DNA of 64,000 bases from Erysipelotrichales bacterium (GCA_910575705.1 CAJTFG010000002.1:310001-374000); one strand, 5' to 3'; positions 36,274 through 45,501 are shown, numbered from the stretch's first letter. Notes: generated from the letters alone by a model not told the origin. A program made the numbers and translations.

Positions 36274-36859
36274 GATGCTCCTCCTCTTTATAAAAAAAAG
36301 TAATATCCGCTTTTTCAAAAATATGAAACATCTGAAAATATGCATTCTCTTTGGGTATCCATTCATGTAAAAAACGCTCCAGCAGCTGGGGGTTGCGTTG
36401 TTTTAACCGTTTTTTTTGCAAGGTGTCTTCTATTTGCAGGCAGACTGACAAATGCTTAGGATACGACAAGCGAGGATGCAAAGCGTATGCGCCCTCTATG
36501 ATGATCGGATGTTGGGAACGGATGGGGATGGGGGATCGCAATGTCTTTGTATGGCAATCATATGGGGTATAGCTGAAATCATACGGTTGCCTCAGATGCG
36601 GAAGGATTTCGTTTGAAAAACGCTCATAATCGAAATTTCCGCCGATCTCTTGCAGACGCTGTGGTGTACGCTGTTCTTGCTGAAGAAAAAAATCATCCAT
36701 GTGAATGATACTGCCGCAGAATTTTTCAGCAATTCTTTGTGCCAATGTCGTTTTCCCGCTGGCGCAGTAGCCATCCAGAACCAAGATACCGGAAGGATCC
36801 TCTGAAAAGTACCGGCATATGTCTTGCCAAAGCGCCTCATATGTATGTACCGTTTTCAT
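36251..36859 (-). CDS. Uridine kinase-like P-loop kinase
   Basis: A 202-residue phosphotransferase of the uridine/pantothenate kinase-like group. It has Walker A ILVLDGYCASGKTTLA, IIHMDDFF, IIIEGAYALHP and the arginine-rich KKRLKQRNPQLLERFLHEW lid. The start overlaps the stop of an ECF S-component gene (ATGA). That coupling suggests it phosphorylates the vitamin-like substrate brought in by that transporter, but the substrate is unknown. Confidence 0.8.
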   Translation of the reverse strand: MKTVHTYEALWQDICRYFSEDPSGILVLDGYCASGKTTLAQRIAEKFCGSIIHMDDFFLQQEQRTPQRLQEIGGNFDYERFSNEILPHLRQPYDFSYTPYDCHTKTLRSPIPIRSQHPIIIEGAYALHPRLSYPKHLSVCLQIEDTLQKKRLKQRNPQLLERFLHEWIPKENAYFQMFHIFEKADITFFYKEEEHHAKEDIQ

Positions 36860-37380
36860 GATGGAATCGGTTCCTTTTGCATGATGTAAACGAGCATCGG
36901 TATGAGGATGAACTGAAGGAGAATGCCGGGCAGTGCATTGGCGAATGCCCCTGCGAGAAACATGGAGAATGTAAATGGCTGAACAGCCGGAAGAAGCACC
37001 CACATAGACATGCCCCATAACACTCTGCCAATGAGCATGCTTCCGACAAGTGACAGGCAAATACCTTTGAAACTATGCGGTATCTTTTGGTAAAGGCATG
37101 CCGCACCGATACCGTATCCACTCAACTCAAAAGCCATGGCAATGGCGGTAGGATACATGACGGGCATCGTGAAAAACAGACTGCGCAGCAGCGGAGTCAG
37201 CACTCCCAGCAGCAGCCCGTATTTCCACCCTAAAAGGAAGCCTCCTAAAAGAACCGGTATATGCATCGGCAGAAGCATCTTTCCTATTTCCGGGATCTGG
37301 GCGGTAAAGAAAGGAAGAACCCATCCCAAGACGAGCAGGAATGCTGCCCACACCATCTTTTTTGTTTCCGAAAGCTTCAT
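36856..37380 (-). CDS. ECF transporter substrate-binding (S) component
   Basis: A 174-residue membrane protein with five or six hydrophobic segments. The pattern LPMHIPVLLGGFLLGWKYGL then GVLTPLLRSLFFTMP then YPTAIAMAFELSGYG is typical of ECF S components, which capture a vitamin and join a shared energising module. The start at 37380 follows AAAGGAGTAG. No riboswitch is visible in the short leader. The substrate is unassigned. Confidence 0.82.
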   Translation of the reverse strand: MKLSETKKMVWAAFLLVLGWVLPFFTAQIPEIGKMLLPMHIPVLLGGFLLGWKYGLLLGVLTPLLRSLFFTMPVMYPTAIAMAFELSGYGIGAACLYQKIPHSFKGICLSLVGSMLIGRVLWGMSMWVLLPAVQPFTFSMFLAGAFANALPGILLQFILIPMLVYIMQKEPIPS

Positions 37381-37428
37381 ATTCGCTACTCCTTTAACGC
37401 TTATCATTATATCACATGATATTCTATG

Positions 37429-39348
37429 TCATTTCTGCTTCGTTTTTATATATTGCAATGTACCGCCTGCCATAAGCTTATCGACATCGAATGCAGATAG
37501 TGCACATGTGCCTATATACGTATGATGTTTTGTTTTATTTTGTACGCAGATCCGGCAATGAGGCGTCAAAGAGCGAAGATCGCTCAATTCCAGTTCATCC
37601 ATTTCATCGATATCATCATAATCGTCTGCATTTACAAACGAAATGGGAAGGATTCCGAAATTGATCAGGTTCGCATGATGTATCCGGGCGAAGCTTTTCG
37701 CAAGAACCGCTTTGATTCCCAAATACATCGGTGCTAATGCCGCATGTTCACGTGAAGATCCCTGTCCGTAGTTTTCTCCGGCAACAATGATACCGCCGTT
37801 TTCTTTACGGCATATGTCCGCAAAGTTGGGCTTTACGTTTTCAAATACGAACTGTGATATTTTTTCGATATTGGAGCGATAGGGAAGGACCTTGGCGCCG
37901 GCCGGCATGATATGATCAGTCGTAATATTATCCGCTACTTTCAACAATACTTTTTTTCTTATGATATCTGCAAGCGGTTCCTGCTTCGGCAATTCTTTGA
38001 TGTTTGGTCCGCGTACGACTTTCACTGAGGATGTGTCGGGCAGCGGCTTTATGATAAAATCGTCGTTATATAGAAAGGAATCGGGTTCCTGAACGGCGTT
38101 GTAAGAAGCCTGCCGCGGATCCGCCAAATATCCTTTTAAGGCGCTGTAGGCAGCTGTTTCCGGTGAAACGAGGCATACATTGGCACTGAGGGTACCGCTT
38201 CTTCCGTAAAAATTGCGATTAAAGGTCCGCAAGGATACCGCATTGCTGATAGGAGACTGTCCCATTCCGATACACGGTCCGCACGTACTTTCCAATATCC
38301 TCGCTCCCGACTGTATCATCGTACCGAGTGCTCCCGCATTCGAAAGCATCATGAGGACTTGTCTGGAGCCCGGAGAAATCGTTAAGGAAACATCTTCATG
38401 GACCATATGCCCGTTCAATATTTCCGCAACATTCATCATATCCTGATAAGAGGAATTGGTACAGCTTCCGATGCAGCACTGATCGATTTTCATACCGGCA
38501 GCTTCTTTTACCGTCATGACCCGATCCGGACTATGCGGCATAGCGATCATCGGTTCCAGTTCATTTAGATCAATGGTGTATACCGCGTCGTAAACGGCAT
38601 CTTCATCGGCTTGCAGAGGAATGTAGGCGTCTGCTCGTCCCTGCTTTTTTAAAAAGTCATAGGTAATCTCATCGCTTGGGAATAACGATGATGTAGCGCC
38701 TAGTTCCGCTCCCATATTAGCGATTGTTGCTCGTTGGGGTACACGCAGTGTTTTAACGCCTTCGCCGCTGTATTCAATGACGCTTCCGACACCTCCCTTT
38801 ACGCTGAGCAGCTGCAGTACTTTCAAGATGATATCTTTGGAACTCACACCATGCTTCAAAGCTCCCGTAAGCTGAATGTTGATGACTTTCGGCATAGGAA
38901 GAGAAAAGGGAAGTCCTGCCATCGCACAGGCAACATCCAACCCTCCGGCACCGATGGCCAAACAGCCGATACCCCCGGCTGTCGGTGTATGAGAATCAGA
39001 ACCAAGCAGCGTTTTGCCGGGACAGGCAAAGCGTTCCAAATGCACCTGATGGCATATACCGTTTCCCGGACGCGAAAAGTAAACACCGTGTTTTTGCGCA
39101 ACCGTTTGCAAGTATTTATGATCATCGGCATTTTCAAAGCCGTTTTGCAATGTGTTGTGGTCGACATAGCTGACGGATACTTCTGTTTTTACCCGGTCGA
39201 TCCCCATAGCCTCTAACTGCAGATATGCCAAGGTTCCCGTTGCATCCTGCGTTAACGTCTGGTCGATATGAATAGCGATGGAAGATCCTTTCTCCATAGT
39301 CCCTTCCATAAGATGCTGTTGTATGATTTTTTCACATAATGTCGGCAT
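37429..39348 (-). CDS. acnA: Aconitate hydratase
   Basis: Aconitase interconverts citrate and isocitrate. The 639-residue protein is the short, LeuC-related type: LGSDSHTPTAGGIGCLAIGAGG, the 4Fe-4S cysteines in CCIGSCTNSSYQD and TCGPCIGMGQSP, and the C-terminal swivel domain with GENYGQGSSREHAALAP. AGGAGG precedes the start at 39348. It diverges from citrate synthase, and all three genes around this point form the citrate-to-2-oxoglutarate route. Confidence 0.93.
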   Translation of the reverse strand: MPTLCEKIIQQHLMEGTMEKGSSIAIHIDQTLTQDATGTLAYLQLEAMGIDRVKTEVSVSYVDHNTLQNGFENADDHKYLQTVAQKHGVYFSRPGNGICHQVHLERFACPGKTLLGSDSHTPTAGGIGCLAIGAGGLDVACAMAGLPFSLPMPKVINIQLTGALKHGVSSKDIILKVLQLLSVKGGVGSVIEYSGEGVKTLRVPQRATIANMGAELGATSSLFPSDEITYDFLKKQGRADAYIPLQADEDAVYDAVYTIDLNELEPMIAMPHSPDRVMTVKEAAGMKIDQCCIGSCTNSSYQDMMNVAEILNGHMVHEDVSLTISPGSRQVLMMLSNAGALGTMIQSGARILESTCGPCIGMGQSPISNAVSLRTFNRNFYGRSGTLSANVCLVSPETAAYSALKGYLADPRQASYNAVQEPDSFLYNDDFIIKPLPDTSSVKVVRGPNIKELPKQEPLADIIRKKVLLKVADNITTDHIMPAGAKVLPYRSNIEKISQFVFENVKPNFADICRKENGGIIVAGENYGQGSSREHAALAPMYLGIKAVLAKSFARIHHANLINFGILPISFVNADDYDDIDEMDELELSDLRSLTPHCRICVQNKTKHHTYIGTCALSAFDVDKLMAGGTLQYIKTKQK

Positions 39349-39392
39349 AGTATACCTCCTTCTACATAATGCCTTCATTATATCAGAATTTT

Positions 39393-39433
39393 ATGAAAAT
39401 ATTTCATCATTTTGTGAAAATAAATGATATAAT
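39393..39433. promoter_or_regulatory. Shared control region between aconitase and citrate synthase
   Basis: An extended -10 TGATATAAT (TATAAT at 39428-39433) faces citrate synthase. Two inverted repeats sit upstream of or across it: ATGAAA-ATA-TTTCAT at 39393-39407, and ATCATTT with AAATGAT at 39406-39412 and 39422-39428. They are placed to regulate both divergent transcripts, perhaps in response to citrate. Confidence 0.5.
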
Positions 39434-39460
39434 AAATGAAAATGTGAAAGAGGGATGCGG

Positions 39461-40786
39461 ATGTTAGAGGAATTGTATGAGAAATCAAAGGGATATACAA
39501 AAATTGAAAACGATCTGTTTCAGCGTTATGAGGTAAAAAAAGGACTGCGCAATGAAGATGGTACCGGAGTATGTGTCGGGCTTACGAAAATTGCGGATGT
39601 TATCGGATATGAACGGGATGAACGAGGACAAAAGGTCGATTGTGAAGGAAAGCTCTACTATCGCGGTATCCGCATCCGGGATATCGTATCGCAGCGGGTT
39701 GCACAGCCATATGGATTTGAAGAGGTATGTTTTCTTTTGCTTTTTGGATATCTCCCTTCCCAAAAGGAACTACGGGAATTCTGTATGCTTTTGAGTAAAA
39801 ATTCTCATCTCAGCAAAGATTTCTTAACCGATGCTATTTGGAAATTACCTACCAAAAATATGATGAATAAACTGCAGCAGATTGTCTTGATGCTGTATAA
39901 TGAAGATGAAACTGCCGATGCCATACAGCCTTATGAACAGCTACAGAAGGGGATCGCCGTTCTTGCTAAGCTTCCTTTGCTCATCATGCACAGCTATCAT
40001 AGTCAGCATATGGATGTTCCTAATGAAGATCTGCTTCATTTGCTTCCTCATCCGCTTTCCTTTGCGCAACAGCTTTTATACTATTTGCGTGAAGATCATC
40101 AATACACAAAACAGGAAGAGCAGCTTTTGGACCTTTTATTGATCTTGCATGCCGATCACGGAGGGGGGAACAATTCCACCTTTACCAATGTCGTTATTTC
40201 TTCTGCCGGGGTGGATATCTATGCGACATTTTCCGGTGCCATCGGTTCGATGAAAGGAGTTCGCCATGGCGGTGCGAATATACAGGTCTGCAATATGATG
40301 GAGGAAGTCGTGAAAGAAATCGGGTACTGCAAGGATCCTGCGAAAATCAAATGTCTTCAAACGCGTATATTGGATAAGGAATTTTTTGATGGAACAGGAC
40401 TGATCTATGGGATCGGTCATGCCATTTATACGTTATCTGATCCGCGCAGTGAATTGCTGAAACAAGCGCTTCAGCCGCTGGCGGAAGAAAAAGGAGCTTT
40501 GGAAGAGTTTGCGTTTTATCAGCTATTTGAGCGCTGTGCCAAGGAGTTGATATGGGAAAGAAAAGGCATTCGCGTAAGTTCTAATATTGATTTTTACAGC
40601 GGTTTTGTTTACCGGCTGCTGAAAATCCCTAAGGAGCTGTATACTCCGTTATTTGTATGCAGCCGCATGGTAGGATGGCTGGCTCATAATATCGAAAACA
40701 AGCTTTACGATGGACGGATCATGCGTCCGGCCACTCGATATGTAGGAGAACAAAAGGAATATATAACAATGGAGGAACGTATATGA
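39461..40786 (+). CDS. gltA: Citrate synthase
   Basis: A 441-residue citrate synthase: RGIRIRDIV, LHADHGGGNNSTFTNVVISS, the catalytic histidine regions RHGGANIQV and GIGHAIYTLSDPR, and the C-terminal RMVGWLAHNIE. It condenses acetyl-CoA with oxaloacetate; a 2-methylcitrate role is less likely given its neighbours. The ATG at 39461 is chosen because AGAGGG lies six bases before it, whereas the ATG at 39455 touches it. It overlaps the next gene by four bases. Confidence 0.92.
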   Translation: MLEELYEKSKGYTKIENDLFQRYEVKKGLRNEDGTGVCVGLTKIADVIGYERDERGQKVDCEGKLYYRGIRIRDIVSQRVAQPYGFEEVCFLLLFGYLPSQKELREFCMLLSKNSHLSKDFLTDAIWKLPTKNMMNKLQQIVLMLYNEDETADAIQPYEQLQKGIAVLAKLPLLIMHSYHSQHMDVPNEDLLHLLPHPLSFAQQLLYYLREDHQYTKQEEQLLDLLLILHADHGGGNNSTFTNVVISSAGVDIYATFSGAIGSMKGVRHGGANIQVCNMMEEVVKEIGYCKDPAKIKCLQTRILDKEFFDGTGLIYGIGHAIYTLSDPRSELLKQALQPLAEEKGALEEFAFYQLFERCAKELIWERKGIRVSSNIDFYSGFVYRLLKIPKELYTPLFVCSRMVGWLAHNIENKLYDGRIMRPATRYVGEQKEYITMEERI

Positions 40787-41781
40787 AAAAGATCACGGTA
40801 TTTCGCGGGGATGGGATCGGACCGGAGATTATGGAGTCGGTTCTTAAGATTCTTAAGTTTTTGACCTTACCGCTTGAATTTGAGGAATTCGATGTAGGAG
40901 AAGCGGAATATAAACGAAACGGAAAACTGATACCCGATGCGGCATATGCATCGTTTGATAAGAATAAAGTATTATTAAAGGCACCTATTACAACGCCTAT
41001 CGGCAAAGGGTTTCGCTCGCTGAATGTAACATTGCGTAAAAGGTATGATCTATATGCCAATATTCGTCCTGCGCGATCCATTCCTGCTATTAAGACACCG
41101 TTTCCCGATGTCGATCTGGTAACGTTTCGTGAAAATACGGAAGATCTGTACTGCGGTATTGAAGAAGTGATCGATGAAAATACCGTACATGCCACGAAGA
41201 TCATTACCCGTAAAGCAAGCGAGCGCATTATTCGCCGTGCCTTTGCATATGCTCTGCTTAACGGACGCAAGCAAGTGACTTGTGTGCATAAGGCGAATAT
41301 CATGAAACAAAGCGACGGCTTGTTTTTATCTTGTTTTTATGAAATCGCTAAAGAATTTCCGACAATTCAGGTTAATGATAAGATCATAGATGCCATGTGC
41401 ATGGAGCTTGTCATGCATCCGCAGCGTTATGATGTATTGGTCATGCCGAACTTATACGGGGATATCATTTCCGATCTGACAAGCGGATTGATTGGCGGAC
41501 TGGGTGTTTTGCCAAGCAGTAACCTGGGAGATGAGTATGCCATGTTCGAAGCAGTTCACGGCTCTGCACCGGATATTGCGGGAAAGCATATTGCCAATCC
41601 GAGTTCGCTTTTGTTAAGTGCCTGCATGATGTTGGACTACCTGCATGAGGAGACCGCGGCGAAACGCATTCGCCAAGCGCTGTTTCGGGTTTTTGAAGAC
41701 GGTACGACATTGACGCCTGATCTGCATGGACAAGCGACAACTGAGGAATTTTGCGAAGCTATTCTCACTTATTTAAAATGA
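40783..41781 (+). CDS. icd: Isocitrate dehydrogenase
   Basis: A 332-residue member of the isocitrate/isopropylmalate dehydrogenase family. Motifs are FRGDGIGPEIM, the isocitrate-type FRENTEDLYCGIE, DVLVMPNLYGDIISD and the cofactor region FEAVHGSAPDIAGKHIANP. RENTEDLY and the operon with citrate synthase argue for isocitrate over isopropylmalate. The coenzyme is probably NAD by its short form, but this is not certain. Confidence 0.9.
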   Translation: MKKITVFRGDGIGPEIMESVLKILKFLTLPLEFEEFDVGEAEYKRNGKLIPDAAYASFDKNKVLLKAPITTPIGKGFRSLNVTLRKRYDLYANIRPARSIPAIKTPFPDVDLVTFRENTEDLYCGIEEVIDENTVHATKIITRKASERIIRRAFAYALLNGRKQVTCVHKANIMKQSDGLFLSCFYEIAKEFPTIQVNDKIIDAMCMELVMHPQRYDVLVMPNLYGDIISDLTSGLIGGLGVLPSSNLGDEYAMFEAVHGSAPDIAGKHIANPSSLLLSACMMLDYLHEETAAKRIRQALFRVFEDGTTLTPDLHGQATTEEFCEAILTYLK

Positions 41782-41813
41782 TTTTATATTCTTATGGAAG
41801 GAAATGATCGCAT

Positions 41814-42488
41814 ATGAGCCGCAAATGGATAAATCGGATCTTTATCGCCGTGGGCATATGCTTTCTTTGTATCGTGTTATTTATTTTATATGTTTATAAC
41901 ATCATTCCTCATCGACGGTATACAGCAGCGGATTTTCATATAGAGACCATCCGCAGCAAGAATGATGCCGATGGGGACGGCATTGATGATTTCACCGATA
42001 TCCTGTTAGGCGCAAAAGCGGAGATCCAGCGAGATCCTACCTATCGAAGTACCTATTATGAAGGCGGCTATCCTCCGGATGATGAAGGCGTATGCACCGA
42101 TGTCATATGGCGATCTTTGCGGGATGCTGGTTATGACCTAAAGGAACTTATCGATGAGGATATAAAAAATCATACGGAATATTATCCTCGTACAGGAGGA
42201 CAGCCTGATCCAAATATCGATTTTCGAAGAGTACCGAATGTACAGGTGTATTTATCACGCCATGCACAGTCTCTCACATTGGATTTGAACGAGATTGAAA
42301 AATGGCAGCCTGGAGACATTGTCGTCTTTTCCGACTCTCATATCGGGATCTTATCTGATATACGCAATCATAAAGGAATTCCTTTCTTGCTGCATAATGG
42401 GAATCTTCCCGTTCAGGAAGAAGATGCTTTGGAGCGAGAACATTTTTTAAAAGGAATCAGCGGACATTATCGTTTTATTCTTCATTAG
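41814..42488 (+). CDS. DUF1287 membrane-anchored protein
   Basis: A 224-residue protein with an N-terminal membrane anchor (WINRIFIAVGICFLCIVLFI) and an extracytoplasmic DUF1287 domain. The domain carries YYEGGYPPDDEGVCTDVIWR, NVQVYLSRH, WQPGDIVVF and HIGILSD. The conserved Cys and His suggest a papain/NlpC-like hydrolase arrangement, possibly acting on cell wall. An aspartate-rich DADGDGIDDF stretch resembles a calcium loop. Confidence 0.82.
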   Translation: MSRKWINRIFIAVGICFLCIVLFILYVYNIIPHRRYTAADFHIETIRSKNDADGDGIDDFTDILLGAKAEIQRDPTYRSTYYEGGYPPDDEGVCTDVIWRSLRDAGYDLKELIDEDIKNHTEYYPRTGGQPDPNIDFRRVPNVQVYLSRHAQSLTLDLNEIEKWQPGDIVVFSDSHIGILSDIRNHKGIPFLLHNGNLPVQEEDALEREHFLKGISGHYRFILH

Positions 42489-42503
42489 AAAGGAGACTAT
42501 CTT

Positions 42504-43253
42504 ATGAAAGCATTGATTACAGGTGCCAGTTCCGGTATTGGCAGAGATATGGCAAGAGAACTGGATGCGAGGGGAGTCGATCTCATCGTCGTCGCTCGAA
42601 GAGGAGAGGAATTGGCTAAACTGAAGAAGGAGCTGCATGTTCATGTAGATGTCATTTGCTTGGATCTTTCCATTGTGGAAAATTGTCATCTTTTATATGA
42701 ACGGGTACGCCATGAAGATATATCCATTTTGATCAACAATGCCGGTTTCGGCAGTTTCGGAGAATTTGCAGACAGTGATCTGCATACGGAAATGAAGATG
42801 ATCGATACGAATATCAAAGCTGTACATATCTTATGTAAATACTTTATCAATCACCCATCTATCCGCTATATCATGAATGTCGCTTCTTCTGCCGCCTTTC
42901 TGCCGGGGCCGCTCATGGCTTCCTATTATGCCACAAAAGCATATGTTTTTCGCTTGTCATTAGCCATCCATGAAGAGCTGCGAAAAAAGAAAAGTCCTAT
43001 CGGTATATCGGTTCTTTGTCCGGGACCGGTACAGACGGAATTTAACAAGGTAGCACACGTGGAATTTGCATGGAAAGGGTGGAAGAGCCGTGATGTAGCG
43101 CATTATGCATTGCGAAAGATGTTTGAGAAAAAGCTGATCATCATTCCCGGCGCATTGATGAAATGCAGCTATCTGGCTGCTAAAATCATGCCACAGCGCA
43201 TTCTCATGAGCGCTTCTTATCACATTCAGCGAAGAAAAACGAGCGACATGTAA
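42504..43253 (+). CDS. Short-chain dehydrogenase/reductase
   Basis: A 249-residue SDR with the cofactor loop TGASSGIGRDMA, the NNAGFGSFGEF motif, catalytic Ser in NVASSAAFLPGP and YYATKAYVF (Tyr-x-x-x-Lys). VVARR after strand two suggests NADP. The substrate is unknown. AAGGAG precedes the ATG, and it ends before a strong terminator. Confidence 0.9.
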   Translation: MKALITGASSGIGRDMARELDARGVDLIVVARRGEELAKLKKELHVHVDVICLDLSIVENCHLLYERVRHEDISILINNAGFGSFGEFADSDLHTEMKMIDTNIKAVHILCKYFINHPSIRYIMNVASSAAFLPGPLMASYYATKAYVFRLSLAIHEELRKKKSPIGISVLCPGPVQTEFNKVAHVEFAWKGWKSRDVAHYALRKMFEKKLIIIPGALMKCSYLAAKIMPQRILMSASYHIQRRKTSDM

Positions 43254-43257
43254 TACA

Positions 43258-43288
43258 ACAAAAAAACAGCAGCTGCTGTTTTTTTATA
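43258..43288. terminator. Bidirectional terminator between SDR gene and ncRNA
   Basis: The near-perfect palindrome AAAAAACAGCAGCTGCTGTT extends to T runs on both strands. On the plus strand it ends the SDR gene; on the minus strand it follows the putative structured RNA. Confidence 0.88.
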
Positions 43289-43295
43289 TCATGAT

Positions 43296-43445
43296 GTCTA
43301 GAAGGAGAGATCTTTCCCGGTATATCCAGGTGGGATACCTGTGTGCATAATTCAGGATCCCTGCTCTTGGCAGGTCTTCAACACATTACCACAACATCCG
43401 GTGTCCCGTATCTCTAAGCGTAGGAAAAATGTATACCTTCTAGAC
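43296..43445 (-). ncRNA. ssrS: Structured RNA, possibly 6S RNA
   Basis: On the minus strand an extended -10 TGATATACT (43460-43452) points at a start near 43445. The transcript begins GTCTAGAAGG, and its mirror CCTTCTAGAC ends at 43296. Inner pairings TTTTTCC with GGGAAAGA, then GGGACACC with GGTATCCC, leave two facing unpaired stretches of 13-15 bases. A terminal region follows with hairpin CCTGC-CAAGA-GCAGG. A closing stem, large central bubble and terminal stem are the 6S RNA plan. A terminator follows 8 bases on. No protein fits this 360-base gap. Confidence 0.5.
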
Positions 43446-43621
43446 ACTTTTAGTATATCACGATATGTGCAAAATAAACGTCTTGAAATTCATTTTTTAA
43501 TCATATATAATCTATTGTCTCTATTATGAGATCTTCCATTTTTTGTTTATTTCCATGCATGCGTTTAACCAGAGCAGATATCGCTTTTTTACATATAGTA
43601 AGATGAAAGTGAGGGATCTTT

Positions 43622-44869
43622 ATGACCATAAGAGGAATCGATGTCAGTGAACACAACGGTATTGTGGACTGGCAGAGAATAAAAGACAGCGGTATCCAGT
43701 TTGCCGTCATTCGCAGCAGCTGGGGCCATTTCGTAGAAGATACCATGCTGAGAAGAAATGTTTCCGAATGTGAAAGAGTCGGCATGCCATATGGATTGTA
43801 CCATTATTCTTATGTATTTAACGACGCGACATTACAAGAAGAGATTCGCGGCTTTACAAATCTGATTCAGCAGTTTCGTCCTTTGTATCCATGTTACGTG
43901 GATATGGAAGATGCCGACGGTTTTTTAGCCGAACAAGGTGTCGTTAACGACATTCCTTTTTTAACAAGAGTTGCTAAAAGCTTCTGTCAGGCGATCGAAA
44001 GCGTAAACTACTATGCAGGTATCTACGCAAATCTGTATTGGTTTGAAACAAAGCTGTATTCCGATGAATTGAATCCTTATGATAGATGGCTGGCACAATG
44101 GGCGAGTGCTCCGACGTTTGCCAAGCCATTCGGTATGTGGCAATATACGAGTGATGGCTCCGTTCCGGGTTCCAGTGCCCGTACCGATATGAACATCGCT
44201 TATATCGATTATCCGACCGTGATCAAAGAAAAAGGACTGAATATACCATCCGGAGGCAAACCGATACCGCCAAAACCGGAACCGGGAAAATCATATCATG
44301 TCGGTGATGTCGTGAGCTTTCATGAAATATATTCATCCAGCACAAGTACACAGCCGTTAACGCCGGCGATTACCAGAGGTACGATCACGAAGATCGTCGA
44401 AGGCGCAAGAAATCCATATCTGATCAATGATGGGACCGGATGGATCAATAACGGTTCCATCGATGGAAGTAACAGCGGAGGCGTGAAGCATCGAGTAGGA
44501 GAAACAGTATCCTTTCATAAGATCTATGTTTCCAGTACGAGTACAGAGGCTTTAAAACCTTCTGTCACTACAGGAACGATAACCAGAATCATTTCGGGTG
44601 CACCAAATCCGTATTTGATTAACAACGGTACCGGATGGGTAAATGATGAGAGTATAACGAGCGGTCAGGGAGGTTCTGCCGGAACGATTCAGGTAGGATC
44701 CCGTGTCCGTGTAAAAGAAGGATCTGCGGATTATAACGGTACACCGTTAGCTTCCTTTGTTTATCAAACGACATATACTGTTATGGAAATCAAAGGAGAT
44801 CGTGCTGTGATCGGTCTGAACGGAGCGGTTACGGCAGCTGTGAAACTTTCGGATCTCTCTTTGGCATAA
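43622..44869 (+). CDS. GH25 muramidase with C-terminal SH3-like repeats
   Basis: A 415-residue lysozyme-like enzyme. The GH25 catalytic domain (about 3-205) has DVSEHNGIVDWQ (D7), YVDMEDADG (D94, E96) and GMWQYTSDGSVPG. A proline-rich linker (214-222) leads to two similar repeats (about 224-281 and 288-345: VGDVVSFHEIY/VGETVSFHKIY, NPYLINDGTGW) and a terminal SH3-like domain (357-415). No signal peptide is present, as in phage endolysins, yet no other phage gene is nearby. It likely cuts peptidoglycan; export or lysis-release is unclear. Confidence 0.9.
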   Translation: MTIRGIDVSEHNGIVDWQRIKDSGIQFAVIRSSWGHFVEDTMLRRNVSECERVGMPYGLYHYSYVFNDATLQEEIRGFTNLIQQFRPLYPCYVDMEDADGFLAEQGVVNDIPFLTRVAKSFCQAIESVNYYAGIYANLYWFETKLYSDELNPYDRWLAQWASAPTFAKPFGMWQYTSDGSVPGSSARTDMNIAYIDYPTVIKEKGLNIPSGGKPIPPKPEPGKSYHVGDVVSFHEIYSSSTSTQPLTPAITRGTITKIVEGARNPYLINDGTGWINNGSIDGSNSGGVKHRVGETVSFHKIYVSSTSTEALKPSVTTGTITRIISGAPNPYLINNGTGWVNDESITSGQGGSAGTIQVGSRVRVKEGSADYNGTPLASFVYQTTYTVMEIKGDRAVIGLNGAVTAAVKLSDLSLA

Positions 44870-44875
44870 AAACGT

Positions 44876-44906
44876 AAAAAGCACGCTGCTAACGGCGTGC
44901 TTTTTT
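44876..44906 (+). terminator. Terminator after the muramidase gene
   Basis: AAAAAGCACGC pairs with GCGTGCTTTTT around an eight-base loop, then T run. Confidence 0.85.
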
Positions 44907-45018
44907 ATCATCATGAAAATATCGGTTAAAAAATACGTATGCTAGGCGGATATATCCTTTACCCCCAATCCATAGTTATGATATATTGATAGTGTTATAG
45001 CATGAAGGAGCGTATGAA

Positions 45019-45501
45019 ATGAAAAGGATAAGATTGAAAAAAGCATACATAACGGGATTGGTGTTAACTGTTTTTTTAGGATTGGCAGGATGCAGTCAGG
45101 AAACAAATGAGAAGGTAGAAGGAAATCTTACCGATATCATGGAAGAAGTATATGCCGGCTTTTCCGAAGATGAGCTTCCTATGTTTTTGGAGAATATGGA
45201 AGTTACCGACGATAACATAGAAATGTTTTTAGGTACTTCCGACATTGAATATAAAGAAGCGTTGGCACGGGAGTCCATGACGAGTTCCGTCGCGCATTCC
45301 GTCGTCTTGGTACGTATGAACGATGAAGCGAGCGTAGAAGCCGCAAAAGAGAAAATTAAGGAAAACATCAATCCGCAGAAATGGATTTGTGTCGGTGTGG
45401 AACATGTGATCGTAGAAAGTCGCGGCGATCTGATCATCGTTATTTTGGATGATGACAAAGGAACGGAATTGTTAAAGAATTTCCAAAATATCGGGAAATA
45501 A
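45019..45501 (+). CDS. DUF4358-like lipoprotein
   Basis: A 160-residue lipoprotein. The signal GLVLTVFLGLAGC has the lipobox LAGC near residue 25. The mature part (LTDIMEEVYAGFSEDELPMF, EALARESMTSSVAHSVVLVR, VIVESRGDLIIVILDD) fits DUF4358, of unknown function. GAAGGAG precedes the ATG; it appears monocistronic. Confidence 0.8.
   Translation: MKRIRLKKAYITGLVLTVFLGLAGCSQETNEKVEGNLTDIMEEVYAGFSEDELPMFLENMEVTDDNIEMFLGTSDIEYKEALARESMTSSVAHSVVLVRMNDEASVEAAKEKIKENINPQKWICVGVEHVIVESRGDLIIVILDDDKGTELLKNFQNIGK

Noticed and set aside
40783-41781. 3-isopropylmalate dehydrogenase (leuB)
   Set aside because: The RENTEDLY motif and the operon with citrate synthase favour isocitrate dehydrogenase.
43296-43445. 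Riboswitch controlling the muramidase gene
   Set aside because: The promoter and terminator signals fit the minus strand, and about 175 bases lie between the structure and the muramidase start; no known riboswitch core was recognised.
43622-44869. Prophage remnant
   Set aside because: Only one lysin-like gene is present; no holin, structural or integrase genes are near.
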